The notes under the pieces were generated by a model. That model had not been told where the DNA came from, ran no database searches, and saw only the letters and a list, made by a program, of their open reading frames with translations. The position numbers and the translations under genes were made by a program. Positions 1 through 9,088 of a stretch of 58,016 nt of DNA are shown here, piece after piece (the stretch's first letter is position 1; each line of letters starts with the position of its first letter). Source of the DNA: Bacteroidota bacterium (GTDB taxonomy: Bacteria; Bacteroidota; Bacteroidia; Chitinophagales; Saprospiraceae); assembly GCA_024743405.1 (NCBI GenBank), contig JANSWP010000040.1:1-58016 (forward strand), in the 5' to 3' direction.

Positions 1-1
1 A

Positions 2-2806
2 GCGCAAGCTTCTCAAGCTATCAATACTGACGGAAGTGGAAACTATTCAATGACTGGGCTAGACGCTGATACTTATGATAATATCAATGTCACTTTAGCA
101 GGTTGTACTTCCAATTCTGTTATGGCGACTTTGACCGATCCTGATACCATAACTATTACTTTAGAAGGACTAAAAAGTCCATCTACTTGTGGAGGGAATG
201 ATGGAACGATTCAGATAGGTAGCCTCATCCCTTCGACTAATTACACACTCAATTTTGATAAAGACGGCACTCCTCAATCCGCTCAAAATATTGCATCTAA
301 TATTAGTGGAGAATACATTTTGTCTGGTTTAGAGGATGGTGTTTATTCCAATATCAAGGTGACCTTAAGTGGCTGTACTTCCAATGCGCTAATGGCAACA
401 TTGACCGATCCTACGCCAACTTCTTGCTTAATTTCAGGAGATATGGCGGTTTCAGCTGGTTCTTCTGGAAATAGTTATTCTGGTCCAGCAGGAATGTCTA
501 ATTATACTTGGAGTATCTCTGGTTCAGGTTCAATAATTGGAGCCACAAATACACAAAGTATTTCTGTAACCGCAGGAGCTTCTGGCAGTTTCACCTTAAC
601 CTTAGATATTACAGATACAAATAATTGCACGAGCTCATGCATGAAAACAGTCACTGTAGGGTCAGTTATTGATCTTAGCCTAAACAAAAAAGTAGATAAT
701 ATTACAGCACAAATAGGTGATACTGTGACTTTTTCATTAATTGTACACAATGATGGTCCATCCACAGCGACAGGAATTCAAGTGACAGATCAGCTACCTA
801 CTGGATTCTCTTATATTAGTGATGATGGTTCGGGAGATTATGCAGCCAATATTTGGATGGTAAATGACTTGATCGCTGGTGAAAGAGATACCCTGAAAAT
901 TATGGCAGAAGTTTTAGGCAGTGGAGACTATACCAATCAAGCTGAAATCACCTCCGCCAATGAACCGGATATTGACTCTGATCCTTCCACAAGTTTTTTA
1001 ACTGATGACTTGACAGATGGGATATCAGATGACGATGAAGATGAGGTAGTCATAGACCCTACTATTATATTTGACCTTTCTTTGGATAAACATCTTGCAG
1101 TTGGTCAAACAAATATGGTAGATATTGGAGATGATATTAACTACACCATTGTAATTTCTAATGAAGGAGATATTACCGCAAAAGACATCGAGATTTGTGA
1201 TCTTATTCCTGCCGGATTAGTTTTAAGCCCTTTAGATACTAACACTTGGACAGGAACTTCTCCTGATACGCTTTACCAAATGTTAGTTGTACCGATATTA
1301 CCTGGAAGCTCAGATAGTGTCAATATTGTTCTCAGAGTAGCTTATGGTGCATCTGGTAGTTCCATAAGGAATATAGCAGAAATCTACCAAGATAGCGATG
1401 CTGACGGAAATGGAGTTATTGACAACGATTCTGAGCCTTTCAACGGAGATATGACCGAAGATGATATTGCAGATGAGGAAATTATTCTCTTAAATCATGA
1501 TCCAACGGGGTATTTTTATTGTGAAAAATCGGGCAAAATCGTTACTGGTGGGACTATAACAGTTACTGGTCCAAGTGGGATTGGGAATGACCCAACTGAA
1601 GTTAATTTAATCTCAGATGGTTCTAGTGGTTTTTATGAGTGGTATGCTATTGGACCTGTAGGAACCTATTCTATTTCCTATTCTCACCCCGATGGACATA
1701 CTATTAGCATTATTAAAACACCCACTGGTCCTAGTTTTGACCCAACTGGGTTTCCAAATCCTTATGAATTAGGTTCAGATACATTAGGCATGTATCTAGC
1801 TGATACAGCTTTTGCAAATAATCCTTATTATTTAAACTTTGTTTTAGAACCTTTTGATCCAGCAATTCATTTTAACAATATTCCATTAAATTGTGTACTT
1901 ATTGGATCCATCGTTTGTGAAGATGACAATGCTAATGATATGAACGACGGCAGTGAACCTGGTTTAGCAAATGTCATTATTCGGCTTTATGACTGCGCTG
2001 ATACTATTAACCCAATAGACACGACTATAACAAATGTTAATGGCGAATACCGTTTTGACGGATTACCAGCAGGTAACTATCGTTTACAGTTTGTTACTCC
2101 TGCCGGTTATCGTTTTTTGACAGCAAATGCAGATACTGTATCAGCTGATGGATTCACAAGTTGTGTTACATTAAATCTTGGTGATTGTGATACGAGTAAA
2201 ACAGTTTGCTTTACTCCTCTACTCTATGATTTTGGTGATCTACCAGATTTAACAGCTTCTACTACAAATGGAGATTATCAAACCCTATTTGCTAATAATG
2301 GACCTTCTCACAGAATTATTTCGGGGCTAATGTTTGGAGTTAGTATTGATCATGAACCCGATGGACTTCAGAGTACTGCTGCGGATGGTGACGGTGTAGA
2401 TGAAGATGGATTTTCTTTCCCAACCACACTTAGTTTAAGAAGAAATATCACCATTCGAAGACCATTGGATATCACCAATACAACAGGTATAGTTGCCCAT
2501 TTGGAAGGATGGATTGACTGGAATGGAGATGGAGATTTTGATGATCCCAATGAAATGATTGTTGATTTATCAGACGATGGAGCAGGAAATTTTGGGGTAA
2601 CTCGAATCAGTTTTACGGTACCTTCAGATGCTGCTCAAAACCAAGCTTTGGGCGTTCGTTTTAGATTAAGCCAGACTGATAATATGACTCCTTACGGACA
2701 AGTCGAATCAGGAGAAATAGAGGACTATTTAATTTCAGTAGGATGTCCGCTCGAACAATGTTTACCAACAAGTACAAAAATAAATTTAGGAACCCTAAAT
2801 AACTAA
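2..2806 (+). CDS. Modular secreted surface protein (DUF11/SdrD-like/GEVED), 5' end outside window
   Basis: The frame is already open at base 2, so the first ATG (base 50) is internal and the gene starts upstream of the window. About 934 codons are visible. The N-terminal part holds repeats of a short module ending in a GCTSN..MATLTDP signature, so the missing part probably contains more of them. Then come a PKD/Ig-like segment (about residues 140-220), two DUF11-type repeats (about 225-345 and 360-490) with acidic D-rich linkers, an SdrD B-like module (about 640-720, with GSIVCEDDNANDMNDG) and a C-terminal GEVED domain ending in IEDYLISVG. These modules are known from large secreted adhesins. 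No T9SS sorting domain follows the GEVED domain. The protein ends about 20 residues later, so either the C-terminus was lost or export uses another route. Function beyond surface adhesion is not inferable. Confidence 0.85.
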   Translation, partial: AQASQAINTDGSGNYSMTGLDADTYDNINVTLAGCTSNSVMATLTDPDTITITLEGLKSPSTCGGNDGTIQIGSLIPSTNYTLNFDKDGTPQSAQNIASNISGEYILSGLEDGVYSNIKVTLSGCTSNALMATLTDPTPTSCLISGDMAVSAGSSGNSYSGPAGMSNYTWSISGSGSIIGATNTQSISVTAGASGSFTLTLDITDTNNCTSSCMKTVTVGSVIDLSLNKKVDNITAQIGDTVTFSLIVHNDGPSTATGIQVTDQLPTGFSYISDDGSGDYAANIWMVNDLIAGERDTLKIMAEVLGSGDYTNQAEITSANEPDIDSDPSTSFLTDDLTDGISDDDEDEVVIDPTIIFDLSLDKHLAVGQTNMVDIGDDINYTIVISNEGDITAKDIEICDLIPAGLVLSPLDTNTWTGTSPDTLYQMLVVPILPGSSDSVNIVLRVAYGASGSSIRNIAEIYQDSDADGNGVIDNDSEPFNGDMTEDDIADEEIILLNHDPTGYFYCEKSGKIVTGGTITVTGPSGIGNDPTEVNLISDGSSGFYEWYAIGPVGTYSISYSHPDGHTISIIKTPTGPSFDPTGFPNPYELGSDTLGMYLADTAFANNPYYLNFVLEPFDPAIHFNNIPLNCVLIGSIVCEDDNANDMNDGSEPGLANVIIRLYDCADTINPIDTTITNVNGEYRFDGLPAGNYRLQFVTPAGYRFLTANADTVSADGFTSCVTLNLGDCDTSKTVCFTPLLYDFGDLPDLTASTTNGDYQTLFANNGPSHRIISGLMFGVSIDHEPDGLQSTAADGDGVDEDGFSFPTTLSLRRNITIRRPLDITNTTGIVAHLEGWIDWNGDGDFDDPNEMIVDLSDDGAGNFGVTRISFTVPSDAAQNQALGVRFRLSQTDNMTPYGQVESGEIEDYLISVGCPLEQCLPTSTKINLGTLNN

Positions 2807-2923
2807 TTCTACTTTGGCACTTTAAGTATAGCCGCTGCCTACGGCAGCGAAAAATATTTTTGGTGGGACTTGCCGCCGTTTGGGCATTTCGATCAAAATG
2901 ATTTTTAAAGTGCCAAAATAGAA
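2807..2923. repeat. Palindromic intergenic element with 18-bp inverted ends
   Basis: The first 18 bases (2807-2824) and last 18 bases (2906-2923) are inverted copies with one mismatch. An internal GC-rich hairpin (GCTGCC tac GGCAGC) sits near 2833-2847. No ORF lies inside. It starts directly after the stop codon of the adhesin gene. It could act as a 3' stem-loop or be a small non-autonomous repeat. No second full copy was found in the window. Confidence 0.55.
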
Positions 2924-3152
2924 CTAAAAACGATCCATTATTTAACCTTCATTCCTAATCTGGCAAAGCCAGTACCATAGAGATCAGGAGTCAGGCGGCA
3001 GTTATGAGGATTTTCTGACACCTGAGAGAAAATTTTAATTTTTGACCTGACACCTGATGCTGAAAGGTTTTAAAAGTTTTTTTTGCCACAAAAACGCAAG
3101 AAATAACTTGAAAGAAACTAAGATGTATATTATCATAATCAAATTTATCTAG

Positions 3153-3178
3153 GCACCTCATTTGAGGTGCTTTTTTTT
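3153..3178 (+). terminator. Rho-independent terminator
   Basis: A perfect GCACCTC/GAGGTGC stem with a 4-nt loop is followed by eight T residues. It lies downstream of the adhesin gene and upstream of the OmpA pseudogene. The surrounding 2924-3410 shows no convincing gene: a 71-codon minus-strand ORF runs through the terminator and is not believed. Confidence 0.8.
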
Positions 3179-3410
3179 GCCTTAATGCGAATCTCTTAAA
3201 CACCATTATTTACGGCTTTATTTTGTTATTTTCCACCAACCATACTTTTATATTATATTAAATTAATGCATTTGACAATATTTTTGAACTTGACAGTCAA
3301 TGAGTAAAACAATTTAAAAAAACATAATAGATAAAAACCGATTATTCCTTCCATTATTTAGAATACACTTTCAGCTTACACTTCTTATTTCTTTAAAAAT
3401 AGATCTCATT

Positions 3411-5423
3411 ATGAAAAAAAATTCCCCACCCAATTTTTTCACAGTCTTATCAATTTAAGATAGTGACGGGTCTTTGCTGTAAACTGATGATTGCTACGTT
3501 CCTTATGGTTTGTGGCATTTCTAATATTTGGGCAGAAGGCTCGAAGGATTTCAGAAACTTTGATGGTTATCGCCTATTTCTGGATACCAGAGACGAACAA
3601 CAATTAAAAGTATTTGCTAATGAAGGCGAATTTATTAATGTTGGCGCTAGTCATGTTGGCATCCTTAATGGTTTTATAGAAGTCTATCGCCCAGATGGTA
3701 CACTGTATTCTAGATTTGATAATGACTCTACTGATGTAGCAGTTATTTATAATGATGTCCAAGAATTAGCAGACCCAACTGGCGGCGGTTCTTTGAATGG
3801 CAATGGTTACAAGCCTGGAGTCATTCAAGTAGGTGCTAGAGAAGAAGGCGTATGGACTGTTTATATGGCATTTCCCAATTACACCACTGGTAACTTCACT
3901 AATATTTTAAATAGTGACCCTTGGACAAGAGCCGTAGATCAACCCAATACCCCTAGAGTAATATTAGCTTGGGATATCACTGTATCAACGAATATGGCGG
4001 GTAATGATGGAGGTTCTATGATAGTTGGTCGTGTTTTCTCTAATGAATATATTTCTATTATCAACCAAAAAGGCAATGAACTATTTCCATTTATTAATGA
4101 AAATGGCAATTTATATTTTGCGTCTGACGGGCATGAGAGTACAGGTGGTTTAGATGTTTTTTCTGTTGAGAATCAAGACGATAATTGGACTAAACGTCAA
4201 AATCTTCCATATCCGATCAATACGAAATGAGATGATTTTGGATTCACCTCAAACGCCACCCATAGCAAGGGCTTTTTCACCTCTAATCGTAAAGGTGGAC
4301 TTGGACAAGATGATCTATATACCTGGTCATTCAAAGGCATCCAACAAGTAATTGCCAATATTTGTGTGATTGATGAAGTAACAAATGAGCGGATTTCTGA
4401 TGCCAATTTGAATTTTAATTCCATGGCAGCAGCTATCAAAAACCAATCCTCAGGTGGAATTAGTGGTACAACTGTCTTGTCTTTGACTCCAGTAGAGATT
4501 GACGGAAATACTTATTATGTATTCAATGGAGATGCACAAAAATCGGCTATGACAAATTCTCCAAAGACAGCTACTTCAAAAAGTTGTGACCTTCAAGTCA
4601 ATGTTACACCTGGCGATGTCTATCAAATTACCGTTCAAAAAGATGGATATGAGCCTTGGCAAGCAAGCATTCCCGCTAATGATTTGTCAAGTGTTCCTGA
4701 ATACTTAATTCCATTGAAAAAAGTTAAAAAGCCTAATACGCTTTCTGGTACCATCATTAACCAAAAAACAGGTAATCCCCTTGGACCTGCTACTGTAGTC
4801 GTCGTTAATAAATGTAATGGAGAACGTATGGAATTTCAAACCAATCAAACAGGGAAATTCCAGATGGACGTAGATTGTAATTGTGACTATGAAATTAGTG
4901 CTACAAAGAAAGACTTTTCGGATAATGATAAAACGGTCTCTTCAACTATTATCGGTTGTGACGGTACAAATACCACTACTGAATTAGCTCTAAAACCTAA
5001 AGAGCCTAAAAAAACTGATTTTACGGTGGGTAAAGTTATTCGTTTAGATAAATTGTACTACGATTTCAACAAGTATAATATCCGGGCAAATGCTGGAATC
5101 GAATTGGATAAAGTAGTCGATCTTTTAAAAGAATATCCCTCCATGGAGATCGAATTAGGTTCTCATACCGATTCTAGAGTAAAGGATTCTTATAACGAAT
5201 GGCTTTCAAGAAAAAGAGCGGAGGCAGCTGTTCAATATATCATATCAAAAGGTATTTCTTCCAGCCGGGTGACAGCCGCTGGTTTTGGGGAAGCCAATTG
5301 GTGAATCAATGTAGCAATGGAGCTGATTGTACAGAAGAAGAGCATCAAAGAAACCGCCGAACAGAAATAAAAGTGACTCAATTTGATGAAGAAAATGTAC
5401 GAGTGCAAGGTGGTGGAAAATAA
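3411..5423 (+). pseudogene. OmpA-family outer-membrane/peptidoglycan-binding protein, broken by three lesions
   Basis: The intact ancestor would be about 670 aa: a signal peptide, a PD40/beta-propeller-like stretch (DVFSVENQDDNWTK), one or two carboxypeptidase-regulatory-like Ig folds and a C-terminal OmpA domain (YYDFNKYNIR..., GSHTDSR, LSRKRAEA). OmpA domains bind peptidoglycan. Three defects are visible. (1) ATG 3411 is followed by eight A's; with seven, it would run in frame into the signal peptide (ATFLMVCGISNIWA), while as written it stops after 15 codons and the only alternative start is GTG 3463. (2) An in-frame TGA at 4228-4230 interrupts the ...PYPINTK-DDFGF motif, and the same frame continues for 358 codons. 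(3) Near 5290 one base is missing, so the ...AAGFGE motif runs into TGA 5302-5304, while the true C-terminus (QLVNQCSNGADC...) continues in the next frame to 5423. Lesions 1 and 3 are homopolymer-type indels, so sequencing error is possible. Confidence 0.8.
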
Positions 5424-5450
5424 CAACTAACGCTTAATTCGAAAAATAGA

Positions 5451-5488
5451 AAAGCCCTTTATGATTCATTTCATAAAGGGCTTTTTTT
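5451..5488. terminator. Bidirectional rho-independent terminator
   Basis: A perfect 14-bp stem (5451-5464 with 5471-5484, 6-nt loop) is followed by a T run on the plus strand. On the minus strand the stem is followed by a weaker T-rich stretch. It lies between the convergent OmpA pseudogene and the FAD oxidoreductase and probably serves both. Confidence 0.85.
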
Positions 5489-5506
5489 GAAAAACAACAT
5501 CATTTT

Positions 5507-6760
5507 TTATCCAAACCGCTCCATGCCATAAAAAGAGGCATCAAGGTGAACCCCCTTTTTTGTTACCAGCTCACTGATTAATTTCCCCGTCCCAGTGCCC
5601 ATGCTCAACCCAATCATACTATGCCCCGTTGCCACAAAAAGATTTTTGTGCTTAGGAGATTTTCCAATTATGGGTAAACCATCTACTGACATTGGACGAT
5701 AACCAAACCACTCTTCTAATATCTCCTCAGAGTAAGGCGTTTTTAAATAAGCTTCCGCTCCTTTTTTCAAAGCATTTAAGCGTACTCGGCTAAAATTTTC
5801 ATCATACCCTGCAAACTCCATTAAACTGCCTAGTCGAAAGGTATCCTTCCATGGGGTAGCAGCTACTTTTGATTCTTGAAATATACAAGCATGCTTGAGC
5901 ATGTTTTTTGGCGGTTTCATCGTTAAACTGTAGCCCTTTCCAGGAACGACTGGCACGCTTAAGTTTAATTGTTTAGTAATCAATGGTGTCCAAGCTCCCA
6001 TAGACAAAACGAAGTCATCCGCGCTATAGGTTTCTTGTCCATTTGAAACACTAGTCACCTTATCTCCTTCTATGTTCAAATATTTCAATTCATAGTCTGA
6101 AACAAACTGGACTCCTTTGTTTTTCAAAACGGACACCAATCCACTTATCACATCATCAGGCTTCACCCAAGAATCCATCTCAAATAACCAGCCACCAAAT
6201 AAATCTTCCTTCAAGGCTGGTTCCTTATCAATCAATGCTTGCCCAACAAAAGGTTTTGCCTCCAACCCATAAGGTTTCACCATATCATTCTCCTTATTAA
6301 AATGATGAAAACCATGCTCTTCTTTAAAAACCCAAAAAATACCGTCGGTTCTATAATTACATGCTATATTCTCATCTTCAAATAAAGATTTATACAATGT
6401 ATCCGAGCTTTTCAAAAGGGCATTTCGACCAGCCATAGCTCGCTCAATATGAGTGGAGTTAGCTCGTCGAGCAAAGCCTACAAACCACTTTAATAAATCT
6501 AAATCAAAACGAGGCTTAATTCTAAAAGGAGCATCTTCTTTGAAAATCCATTTCAAAGATTTTAATATTAAACTCCAATCATTTAAAGGGACGATATGAC
6601 TCGGGCTGATGTAGCCACAGTTGCCGTGAGAACTGGCTTTTTCGATAGGTCCTTTATCTAATACAATTACAGATTTTCCTTCTTTTTGAAGGTAATAAGC
6701 ACAACAAAGACCGATAATGCCGCCTCCAATGACGCAAACATCGAAGTTTTGTTTAGACAT
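5507..6760 (-). CDS. FAD-dependent D-amino-acid dehydrogenase-like oxidoreductase (DAO family)
   Basis: The 417-aa product has the DAO fold. A Rossmann dinucleotide-binding motif VIGGGIIGL lies at residues 10-18, and a GNCGYISPSH segment follows as in DadA-type enzymes. The C-terminal FAD-contact segment reads GYRPMSVDGLPIIG and then ATGHSMIGLSMG. This family oxidises D-amino acids or related secondary amines to keto acids, passing electrons to the respiratory chain or oxygen. The exact substrate (D-alanine, D-proline, hydroxyproline intermediates) cannot be read from sequence. The ATG at 6760 is preferred over an upstream in-frame TTG (6775), because the extra residues add nothing recognisable and family members start just before the Rossmann strand. 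It is a monocistronic minus-strand gene next to ftsY, with no functional link evident. Confidence 0.85.
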   Translation of the reverse strand: MSKQNFDVCVIGGGIIGLCCAYYLQKEGKSVIVLDKGPIEKASSHGNCGYISPSHIVPLNDWSLILKSLKWIFKEDAPFRIKPRFDLDLLKWFVGFARRANSTHIERAMAGRNALLKSSDTLYKSLFEDENIACNYRTDGIFWVFKEEHGFHHFNKENDMVKPYGLEAKPFVGQALIDKEPALKEDLFGGWLFEMDSWVKPDDVISGLVSVLKNKGVQFVSDYELKYLNIEGDKVTSVSNGQETYSADDFVLSMGAWTPLITKQLNLSVPVVPGKGYSLTMKPPKNMLKHACIFQESKVAATPWKDTFRLGSLMEFAGYDENFSRVRLNALKKGAEAYLKTPYSEEILEEWFGYRPMSVDGLPIIGKSPKHKNLFVATGHSMIGLSMGTGTGKLISELVTKKGVHLDASFYGMERFG

Positions 6761-6850
6761 GATTTTAATTGGCAAAATTCAATTAGTGAGTTACGGTCTC
6801 CCTACATACGTCATTATCAGAGACCGTTCTTACCAATCCTAGAATTCAAA

Positions 6851-7813
6851 TTAAGACTTTTCGCCAAAAAGGGATTCGACATAAAGTCGTTTGTTAAAAA
6901 TCTGCAATTTATCTATTTCTTCTCCAACACCAATGTATTTTATTGGAATTTTAAACTGATCAGAAATTCCTATAGCGACTCCGCCTTTTGCAGTTCCATC
7001 CAATTTAGTTAATGCTAAACAAGAAACTTCCGTTGCTTCCGTAAACCGAGTTGCTTGTTCTATTGCATTTTGACCAGTTGTAGCATCCAACACTAAAAGA
7101 ACATCATGCGGTGCTCCATCCATTTTTTTACCAATTGATCGCTTAATTTTGGTCAATTCACGCATCAAGTGAATCTTCGTGTGCAACCGACCTGCTGTAT
7201 CGATTATAGCCACATCGCAATCATTTTCAATTGCATATTTTGTGGTTTCATAAGCAACCGCTGCAGGATCTGTATTCATTCCTTTACTATAAAAATCACA
7301 ACCTACTCTTTCAGACCATATTTTCAATTGGTCAACGGCAGCAGCACGAAATGTATCACCAGCACCTAAAACAACCTTTTTACCTTGCAATTGAAATTGA
7401 TAAGCTAACTTTCCTATAGTTGTCGTTTTTCCAACTCCATTTACCCCTACAACCAACAATACATATGGTTTTTTATCTTTTGGAAGATCGTAATCTTCTA
7501 TGTCTTTAGTATTATTTTCACTTAATAATTGAACGATTTCATCTCTCAAAATCTCATTCAATTCACTTGTGTTCAAGTATTTATCACTTGCTACCCTAGC
7601 CTCAATTCGTTCAATGATTTTGACAGTTGTATCCAGTCCAACATCAGAAGAAATCAAAACATTCTCTAACTCATCTAGGACATCAACATCAACGGTAGAT
7701 TTTCCAGCAATTGCCCTTGACAATTTTCCCAAAAAACCTTCTTTAGTTTTCTCCAATCCTTTATCTAATTCTTCCTTTTTCTCTTTTGAAAATAACTTTT
7801 TTAAAAAACTCAT
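6851..7813 (-). CDS. ftsY: Signal recognition particle receptor FtsY
   Basis: FtsY is the SRP-receptor GTPase that docks ribosome-nascent chain-SRP complexes at the membrane. The 320-aa product has a short basic N-terminus, an N domain (about 20-100) and the NG GTPase domain. Its motifs are G1 GVNGVGKTTT (about 123-132), DTFRAAA (about 153-159), DTAGR (205-209) and TKLDG (269-273). It lacks the long acidic A domain of E. coli FtsY, as is usual in Bacteroidota. It lies downstream of rpmB-rpmG-DUF4295 on the same strand, a conserved arrangement in the phylum, with a hairpin in the 150-bp gap. Confidence 0.97.
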   Translation of the reverse strand: MSFLKKLFSKEKKEELDKGLEKTKEGFLGKLSRAIAGKSTVDVDVLDELENVLISSDVGLDTTVKIIERIEARVASDKYLNTSELNEILRDEIVQLLSENNTKDIEDYDLPKDKKPYVLLVVGVNGVGKTTTIGKLAYQFQLQGKKVVLGAGDTFRAAAVDQLKIWSERVGCDFYSKGMNTDPAAVAYETTKYAIENDCDVAIIDTAGRLHTKIHLMRELTKIKRSIGKKMDGAPHDVLLVLDATTGQNAIEQATRFTEATEVSCLALTKLDGTAKGGVAIGISDQFKIPIKYIGVGEEIDKLQIFNKRLYVESLFGEKS

Positions 7814-7862
7814 TTAATTGGTAATTGGTAAATGTGAATAGAACGTAAATAAACGACGAAAA

Positions 7863-7893
7863 GGCTTTTCTTAAAGTCAATATAAGAAAAGCC
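7863..7893 (-). terminator. Weak terminator or attenuating hairpin between DUF4295 and ftsY
   Basis: A perfect 11-bp inverted repeat (7863-7873 with 7883-7893) on the minus strand is followed by TTTTC only. The short U-tract suggests partial termination, which would lower ftsY expression relative to the ribosomal protein genes. Confidence 0.5.
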
Positions 7894-7965
7894 CTTTGGC
7901 GAATTCAGTATAACCTAATAACAGGCTGATAATGAATACAATATATAGTTAAAAGTATCTTGTGA

Positions 7966-8142
7966 TTATTTGGCGTCAGCAAAAAATTCTTTCACTTTGT
8001 CTTTGTGAATCATCAATTGCTTGTAGGTGTATTTTCCTGTTTTAGGATCTTTTACACTTTTTACCACTTTTACAAAATCTCTACCAGAACCTGCATTTGC
8101 CGCTCTTTGACCAACCCGTGAGTTTTTCGATACTTTAGCCAT
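7966..8142 (-). CDS. DUF4295 family small basic protein
   Basis: A 58-aa lysine-rich protein beginning MAKVSKNSRVGQRA and containing KDPKTGKYTYKQ. It matches the DUF4295 family, which in Bacteroidota is found almost always beside rpmG/rpmB. The function is unknown. Size, charge and position between L33 and ftsY suggest a ribosome-associated or ribosomal-like protein, but this is inference. Start and stop were placed by reading the minus strand: ATG at 8142, TAA at 7966-7968. Confidence 0.9.
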   Translation of the reverse strand: MAKVSKNSRVGQRAANAGSGRDFVKVVKSVKDPKTGKYTYKQLMIHKDKVKEFFADAK

Positions 8143-8232
8143 GACTTAATATTAGTTATTGGTGAATGGTGATTAGAAATTAAAGCGAATAGTGGATGTT
8201 ATTGTCACTATTACTCAATTACGGATCACTAA

Positions 8233-8421
8233 CTATTTAATTTCTCTATGAATCGTCACTTTCTTCATGATTGGGTTGAATTTTTTCAATTCCAATCTTT
8301 CAGGAGTGTTTTTTCGATTTTTTTGAGTGATGTACCTCGACGTTCCTGGCAAACCAGTTTTTTTGTGCTCAGTGCACTCCAAGATGATTTGCTGACGATT
8401 ACCTTTTGACTTCTTTGCCAT
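8233..8421 (-). CDS. rpmG: 50S ribosomal protein L33
   Basis: The 62-aa product begins [20 protein letters not shown] and contains the L33 signature [23 protein letters not shown]. The zinc-ribbon Cys pairs of C+ L33 proteins are missing (a single Cys in LECTEHK), so this is a C- (zinc-independent) type. It sits in the middle of the rpmB-rpmG-DUF4295 cluster with short spacers, so co-transcription is likely. Confidence 0.96.
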   Translation of the reverse strand: MAKKSKGNRQQIILECTEHKKTGLPGTSRYITQKNRKNTPERLELKKFNPIMKKVTIHREIK

Positions 8422-8464
8422 TATTTAATGATTTGATATATTGTAATGGTAATTTGAAAGAAAA

Positions 8465-8713
8465 TTAGAGCTTGATTCCAATATCCGCTCCACTTCTTTG
8501 CAATTTTTTCAAATATGCGTAAACACCTAATCGATTCATATTTCGAATGGCAGATGTTGTCACCTTGAGTGTTACCCATCGATCCAACTCAGGAATATAA
8601 AAACGCTTTTTTTGCAAGTTTGGCAAAAATCTACGCTTTGTTTTTCTGTTTGAGTGAGAAACATTATTTCCTGTAATCGGACGCTTTCCTGTTAATTGAC
8701 AAACCTTAGACAT
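8465..8713 (-). CDS. rpmB: 50S ribosomal protein L28
   Basis: The 82-aa product starts [22 protein letters not shown], the L28 N-terminal signature. It continues with the basic [20 protein letters not shown] core and ends with the GVYAYLKKL helix. It is the first gene of a minus-strand ribosomal cluster that continues through rpmG and DUF4295, probably into ftsY. The tRNA-Arg gene lies about 75 bp upstream on the same strand. Confidence 0.97.
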   Translation of the reverse strand: MSKVCQLTGKRPITGNNVSHSNRKTKRRFLPNLQKKRFYIPELDRWVTLKVTTSAIRNMNRLGVYAYLKKLQRSGADIGIKL

Positions 8714-8787
8714 GTCTTACTAGTTTTGAGTTCATGAGTTTTGAGTCACTGAATTACCTATTTAACTCAATACTCAAAACTATTTTG

Positions 8788-8860
8788 TGACTCCGGGAGG
8801 ACTCGAACCTCCAATCTTCTGATTCGTAGTCAGATGCTTTATCCATTAAGCCACGGAGCC
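8788..8860 (-). tRNA. tRNA-Arg (anticodon ACG)
   Basis: Read on the minus strand, a 7-bp acceptor stem (GGCTCCG with CGGAGTC, one G-U) encloses a D arm, a 5-bp anticodon stem TCTGA/TCAGA with loop CTACGAA (anticodon ACG) and a T arm with GGTTCGAGTCC. CCA is not encoded. A34 would be deaminated to inosine to read CGN codons. It lies just upstream of rpmB on the same strand. Confidence 0.95.
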
Positions 8861-9088
8861 TTATTAATACTGATGATTTATTAATTTTGGGCATCGATTT
8901 TTATATTCAATACCTTTATATTCAAAATCACCTAAATTATATGTAAAAGAACTGCTCTTTTTTTTGCGGCTGCAAAGATACATTTTTCAATTCTTATTCA
9001 AAATGATTTTTAAAAAACTTTCACGGTTTCCCTTTTCCTAACATTAATAATTGTGGAAAACGATTAAAATAAGGACCTCATAAGCGTA

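Noticed and set aside
2991-3206. 71-codon minus-strand ORF after the first gene
   Set aside because: It runs through a clear plus-strand terminator and its residues show no family character.
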